In this document: positions 60,092 through 64,000 of the stretch, piece after piece
Position numbering within the stretch: the stretch's first letter is position 1
Layout of the letters: every line of letters begins with the position of its first letter
Assembly: GCF_963667775.1 (NCBI RefSeq)
Contig: NZ_OY764015.1
Span: forward strand, 1,443,168 to 1,507,167
Direction: 5' to 3'
From: an uncultured Trichococcus sp.
Lineage (GTDB): Bacteria > Bacillota > Bacilli > Lactobacillales > Aerococcaceae
Length of the DNA: 64,000 nucleotides
Notes under the pieces: generated by a model
The model's input: only the letters and a program-made list of their open reading frames with translations
What the model was told of the DNA's origin: nothing
The model's database searches: none
Translations under genes and position numbers: made by a program

Positions 60092-61156
60092 TTATAATTC
60101 GCGCATAATGTCTTTAAGCGAATCCTGGTATACATCCAGATTTTCTCTTATGATATTGTCCGCAATCAGATCGCTGATTGCGTGCATATCGATGCGCGCC
60201 AGGTCGGATTCCTTGATCGAAACAGCGACGCCACGGCGCTTCAGTTCTTCGATGTTTTCGGTATCCTCCAATACGCCTTGCCTATCGATCAGCACCAGAT
60301 TCCTTTTGGAAAGCAAAGCTTCGGATATGGTGCCCCAGCCTGCTTTGGCGATGACGATGTCGCTGGCGGCGAGGTAGTTGTGGGTATCGAAGGTTTCGAC
60401 GGGGAGTTGGACGACGGTGGCGTTTCCGGTTGCGGTGATATTGATGCCGCTGGTTGTGAAGATGGTGCCGTCGTAGTTGTCAATCTGGATATTGTTCAGG
60501 TCGGCCGACTTGCCGCAAGTGATGAAGATGCTTGGGCCGTATTGTTGTTTGATGGCTGCAATGCGGTCGGAATCGAAGCGGCGGCAGATGAAACCAATCT
60601 GTTTTCTTGGGACTGTCAGCTTAGGTGCCGGCAACATCAGATCGTATTCGACCAGGAGGTCGAGTTTGGCGTAGACTTCCCGGAAGCGGGCGATGATGGT
60701 GTCGGAAAGGCCAAGGAACTCGTACTGCTCGCACCAGGTGAAGTTGGCGATGCCAATGTTGCGCACACCTAATTGTTCCCCCACTTGGATGCCAATGGCG
60801 CTGATGTCACTGATGACGCAGGCGACGGGCAAATCGCGCAAAAAGGCGACTTCCGCGGCGACGGCGGTATCCCAGCCGGCCATGAAATCGGTCAGCTCGT
60901 GCTCGAGACGCGGGATATCGACCTGCAGACTGTTGTCCTTATTGACGAGGCCGACTTCGGTGCGGATGTCCCGGTAGGTCACGCGGTCGCCGAAGCGCGC
61001 GAGGTAAACGCGGGCAAAGCTGTTCTGAAAGTCGCAGCTCGCGAGATAAATCATCTGATCGGTCGTCTCCAAAAGTTCCTGGATGATTGCCAAGCAACGG
61101 GTCATGTGGCCGAAGCCGTGGGATGATGCGTAGAATGCAATGTAGTGGTTTTTCAT
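60092..61156 (-). CDS. GT-B glycosyltransferase (MurG/GT28-like)
   Basis: 354 residues. N-terminal FYASSHGFGHMTRCLAIIQEL is the acceptor-side glycine-rich loop of MurG-like enzymes, CVISDISAIGIQVGEQLGV follows, and the C-terminal half has SIFITCGKSADLN and SDIVIAKAGWGTISEALLSKRNLVLID, the donor-binding segment. It may act on nucleotide sugars in glycolipid or wall-glycan synthesis. No membrane segment. GGAGGTG precedes the ATG. Since it is alone in its cassette, the pathway cannot be deduced. Confidence 0.85.
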   Translation of the reverse strand: MKNHYIAFYASSHGFGHMTRCLAIIQELLETTDQMIYLASCDFQNSFARVYLARFGDRVTYRDIRTEVGLVNKDNSLQVDIPRLEHELTDFMAGWDTAVAAEVAFLRDLPVACVISDISAIGIQVGEQLGVRNIGIANFTWCEQYEFLGLSDTIIARFREVYAKLDLLVEYDLMLPAPKLTVPRKQIGFICRRFDSDRIAAIKQQYGPSIFITCGKSADLNNIQIDNYDGTIFTTSGINITATGNATVVQLPVETFDTHNYLAASDIVIAKAGWGTISEALLSKRNLVLIDRQGVLEDTENIEELKRRGVAVSIKESDLARIDMHAISDLIADNIIRENLDVYQDSLKDIMREL

Positions 61157-61533
61157 GGGGCACCTCCTCTTATTTAATGTTTTATTTTAATTACCGTTCA
61201 TCTCCGATAATCTAGGCTTTAGTTGGAATTTTCACCCGGTACTGATAAATCCGGTACAGAGCTCCAAATATTATTCACTTTATCCATATCCATATTTTCC
61301 CCTAAACTGTCATAAATCTCTTCACTCTTTATTCAGACATTCCTTGTTCTATCCACGTGTTGAACTTTGAATTTACCAAATCTGCGTAATATGAGACTTT
61401 CCCACTCAAATCCACATGCTTACTAAACCAACTTTCTACCTGCATTCCCGAAACACCTAACTATGATTTAATAAAAACAAGCTAAAACCGTTGATATTAA
61501 TGGATTTTAAACTCTCTCGTCATCGTCATACCC
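61157..61533. other. Intergenic region before the insertion sequence
   Basis: About 380 AT-rich bases with no gene, repeat or clear promoter; it should contain the promoter of the minus-strand glycosyltransferase gene. Confidence 0.5.
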
Positions 61534-63193
61534 TAGTTATGTGTTATACTATACATAACTAGGAGGTGGCAGAATGGCTATTATAAACCAGTTTGATAAA
61601 CGAAGTGGCATTACCTATGTTTACGAATCCATATCCTATTGGGATAAGGAAAAGAAACAACCCCGGGCGAAGCGCACACTGATCGGCAAGCGTGATCCTA
61701 ATACAGGAGAAATCATTCCGACCGATGGTCGTGGCAGAAAACATAAGGAGGACCAGGAAGCTGCTAATTCAAGGAAACCAGGACCGGTACCTATCGAAAT
61801 GGCTAGCCGCAGGTTTTACGGTGCCACATATCTGCTGGATGAAATTGGTAAGAAACTTGGTCTAACAGAAGATCTTAAGCAATGCTTTCCTGCTACTTAC
61901 AAACAAATCCAATCCATTGCTTACTATATGATTCTTGAATCTGAATCCCCGCTTTTTCGTTTTGAAAAATGGAGCACACTTCATAAGCATCCCTATGACA
62001 AAAATATTTCTTCACAACGCAGTAGCGAACTTTTTTCAGATATTTCCGAAGAAGAAAGAACAAAGTTCTTTACTCTTCAGGAGAAACGTCGCTCCGGAGA
62101 TGAATACTGGGCTTATGATACTACCTCAGTGTCCAGTTATTCCCAAACGCTTCGCCAAGCTCAATATGGCAAAAACAAGGAAGACGATAGACTGCCTCAA
62201 ATTAACTTGGCACTCGTATTCGGTGAAAAATCTGGTCTTCCTTTCTATTATCGAAAGCTAGCCGGCAATATTCCGGATGTGCGGACTGTTCAAAATCTTC
62301 TAGCGGATTTCGCAGTTCTCGGCTTCGATAAAGTTAAACTGGTCATGGACCGTGGGTTTTATAGCGAGGCTAATGTCAATGGCCTTCTTAAGGAGCACTT
62401 GAAATTCATTGTTGCGATTCAGACAAGTAATTCCTTTGCACGTAAAGCAATCGATACCGTTTATGACAACTTCCGTTCTTTCGAGAACTTTGATGAGCAG
62501 CATGAATTGTATGCCAAGACTGTCCTTTCAGAATGGGAATATAAGCAAGAACGCCCCTACAAGAAGGATGTACTCACAGATAAAAAGCGGGTTTATTTAC
62601 ACATTTACTTCAACATCGATAAGTTTGCTGAAGATGAAACCAACTTCGATCGTAAACTTATGGCCATGCGGAAGGAGATTCTGAGTGGCAAACGTGTTGC
62701 GAAACATGAACGATTCTACAAGCAGTACTTCCAAATTAAAGAAACTCCGATTCGTGGCTTACAGGTTACTGTGATAGATGAAGCCGTGAAGGCGACAAAG
62801 CGCTATTATGGCTACTTCACTTTGATATCCAACGAAAAGATGGATGCTATGACCGCACTGGAATTATACAGAAACAAAGATCTCATCGAGAAAGCCTTTG
62901 GTAATATTAAAGATCGATTGAATCTTCGCCGCCTATTGGTGTCATCTGAGAAGAGCCTTGACGGAAAACTCTTCGTTGCATTTGTCGCGCTCATATATTT
63001 GTCTTATCTCAAAAAACACATGCATGAAGCAGAACTTTATCAAAACTATACGATTCAGTCCGCCTTGGATAAACTTGATATTATAGAATGTTTTGAGTAT
63101 CCAGGCTACGACCTTAGGGTCGGTGAGGTTCTTACAAAGCAAAAACAAATTTACGAAGCACTGGGCATCACCCCGCCTGCATAGTTATGTGTT
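61534..63193 (+). mobile_element. IS1634-like insertion sequence
   Basis: A single transposase gene flanked by related short sequences. TAGTTATGTGTT occurs at 61534-61545 and again at 63182-63193 in the same direction, and ACATAACTA at 61553-61561 is the inverted form of the right copy. The ends are therefore near 61553 and 63192 if these are terminal inverted repeats, but the left palindrome TAGTTATGT-10-ACATAACTA leaves the exact edge open. No clear target duplication. Confidence 0.7.
61574..63184 (+). CDS. IS1634-family transposase (DDE, IS4 superfamily)
   Basis: 536 residues, full length for the family. YDTTSVSSYSQTLRQAQYG holds the first Asp, KLVMDRGFYSEANVNGLL the second, and ELYRNKDLIEKAFGNIKDRL the Y-x-x-x-D-L-I-E-K signature with catalytic Glu. 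The N-terminus has the conserved GITYVYESISYWDKEKKQPR and RTLIGKRDP. No frameshift or stop, so the element may be active. AGGAGGTGG precedes the ATG. Its stop codon is directly followed by the stop codon of the converging cyclase gene. Confidence 0.95.
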   Translation: MAIINQFDKRSGITYVYESISYWDKEKKQPRAKRTLIGKRDPNTGEIIPTDGRGRKHKEDQEAANSRKPGPVPIEMASRRFYGATYLLDEIGKKLGLTEDLKQCFPATYKQIQSIAYYMILESESPLFRFEKWSTLHKHPYDKNISSQRSSELFSDISEEERTKFFTLQEKRRSGDEYWAYDTTSVSSYSQTLRQAQYGKNKEDDRLPQINLALVFGEKSGLPFYYRKLAGNIPDVRTVQNLLADFAVLGFDKVKLVMDRGFYSEANVNGLLKEHLKFIVAIQTSNSFARKAIDTVYDNFRSFENFDEQHELYAKTVLSEWEYKQERPYKKDVLTDKKRVYLHIYFNIDKFAEDETNFDRKLMAMRKEILSGKRVAKHERFYKQYFQIKETPIRGLQVTVIDEAVKATKRYYGYFTLISNEKMDAMTALELYRNKDLIEKAFGNIKDRLNLRRLLVSSEKSLDGKLFVAFVALIYLSYLKKHMHEAELYQNYTIQSALDKLDIIECFEYPGYDLRVGEVLTKQKQIYEALGITPPA

Positions 63194-63868
63194 GGCGGGA
63201 ATCCAGGTTTCTACACTTGCATCAGGATTTTCTTTTTTTAATTGATCAATGAAATTGGAATAGGCTAAATCAGAAAAAAATAATCTCTTCTGAGTAATTG
63301 AAGATTGCCCATAAGATGATAAATTGGAAGCTCTTGTTACTGCATCGCCAATCCAAACTTTACTATTTATACCTGTTTGTTGTCTTCCCGCTTTAATCAC
63401 TAATTCCTGAGCAGATGCCATTCCCACTCCGGCTTCAAATTTTGAAAGTTCATTATCTTCCAATAATTTATTCAACATATTTAAGTAAGTATTGACATAA
63501 AAGGTTTTGTTCGCACATTGCATAATTTCTTGTTTTGTTGAAGTTGTGTATACTGCATATACACAATCGCCTCTAATACCTATCTCTCTTAATGTTTCAC
63601 CCACCCGCAATATCTCAATTATCTCTGAAGTGAACGAGCGAATCATCTTGGCTGTTTTCTTTTTATCATTAAGTCCTTTTTGAGAAAATAATTCAGATGA
63701 ATTACGAATATCAACAAATATTGCAGTTACCCACACATAATAGCCATTATTAAAAGTAAAAACATCCTCATCCGTCGGAATCTTGTTAGAATCTTTAATT
63801 GCTATTGAATTGCTCAATATTTCTTCAACCCTTTTCTTTCCCGCTTTATAATCATAGCTTTCTCCCAT
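63185..63868 (-). CDS. Pycsar-type nucleotide cyclase (class III cyclase fold)
   Basis: 227 residues from the ATG at 63868 with GGGTGAG upstream; a longer TTG-started frame reaches 63937. The class III cyclase domain has FVDIRNSSELF (metal Asp near 53), GIRGDCVYAVY (metal Asp near 101), AGVGMASAQELVIKAGR and VWIGDAVTRASNLSSYG. The short GESYDYK start, the length and the IFVDIR-SS motif match PycC uridylate/cytidylate cyclases of the Pycsar antiphage system, which make cCMP or cUMP to turn on a membrane or NADase effector. The stop TAA falls within the end sequence of the insertion sequence, so a few residues may be lost. Effector: perhaps the gene upstream beyond the window, or lost to the insertion. 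Confidence 0.82.
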   Translation of the reverse strand: MGESYDYKAGKKRVEEILSNSIAIKDSNKIPTDEDVFTFNNGYYVWVTAIFVDIRNSSELFSQKGLNDKKKTAKMIRSFTSEIIEILRVGETLREIGIRGDCVYAVYTTSTKQEIMQCANKTFYVNTYLNMLNKLLEDNELSKFEAGVGMASAQELVIKAGRQQTGINSKVWIGDAVTRASNLSSYGQSSITQKRLFFSDLAYSNFIDQLKKENPDASVETWIPANT

Positions 63869-63909
63869 ACTCACCCACAGTTCCCTTCGAAATACTAATT
63901 TTTCAAAAT

Positions 63910-64000
63910 TTATAAATCCATTCCTGAATTTATCCAATTGTTATAGTCTTCTTTAATTATATCAGCATGGTAAGAAACATTTCCTTCTTCATCCTCATAT
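63910..64000 (-). CDS. C-terminal end of an unknown gene (cut by window edge)
   Basis: An open minus-strand frame enters from the right edge and ends with NWINSGMDL and TAA at 63910-63912, about 40 bases before the cyclase ATG. Only 29 residues are seen, acidic, with no family pattern. It is probably the preceding gene of the cyclase operon. Confidence 0.45.
   Translation of the reverse strand, partial: YEDEEGNVSYHADIIKEDYNNWINSGMDL

Overview
The window comes from a low- to mid-GC Gram-positive bacterium. The evidence is strong Shine-Dalgarno sites of the AGGAGG type, GTG and TTG starts, PTS sugar genes, lipobox and AbiE genes, and protein sequences that look like Lactobacillales. Gene content and base composition suggest Carnobacteriaceae, perhaps Trichococcus. 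The genus is a guess from memory of sequence style; I ran no search. No rRNA, tRNA or CRISPR array was seen. Almost every gene lies on the minus strand.

Region 1 (1-11.4 kb) is an exopolysaccharide locus read right to left: aminotransferase, priming sugar transferase, FemAB/GNAT-like transferase, ATP-grasp ligase, glycosyltransferase, Wzy-like polymerase, Wzx-like flippase, and an EpsC/CapD-type epimerase cut by the window edge. A cysteine-rich protein of unknown function and a secreted beta-helix protein lie upstream. Region 2 (11.4-13.1 kb) holds a VanZ-family membrane protein and a PepSY lipoprotein.

Region 3 (13.2-23.2 kb) is a complete type IV pilus operon: three large or minor pilin-like proteins, PilB, PilT, PilC, major pilin, PilD, PilM, PilN and PilO. 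It has a near-consensus promoter at its head, a second one before the major pilin, and a hairpin between major pilin and pilD. Region 4 (23.3-32.7 kb, plus 36.6 kb) is a cluster of cyclic-di-GMP genes: GGDEF, GGDEF/HD-GYP, GGDEF/EAL and EAL proteins, one of them frameshifted and one reduced to a fragment. The pilus ATPase PilB has MshEN-type motifs, which in other bacteria bind cyclic-di-GMP, so regions 3 and 4 probably work together.

Region 5 (32.7-61.2 kb) has an unusual cassette-like layout. Groups of one to four accessory genes alternate with copies of one repeat family about 190 bp long. Each unit is a chain of four palindromic hairpins and all copies point the same way. The cassettes are: a GH4 phospho-glucosidase with an RpiR regulator; a GGDEF protein; HigBA toxin-antitoxin with a NERD protein; AbiEi/AbiEii; a primase-helicase of TOTE type with an XRE/ImmA-IrrE/PIN trio; a DnaD-like protein; an M20 hydrolase with an AbgT transporter; a sucrose operon whose PTS gene has lost its EIIB part to a repeat array; an EpsC/CapD protein; and a glycosyltransferase. 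The repeat family and its link to defence and metabolic cassettes is the most interesting feature here.

Region 6 (61.5-64 kb) holds an IS1634-like insertion sequence directly against a Pycsar-type nucleotide cyclase gene, and the last codons of another gene that runs off the right edge.
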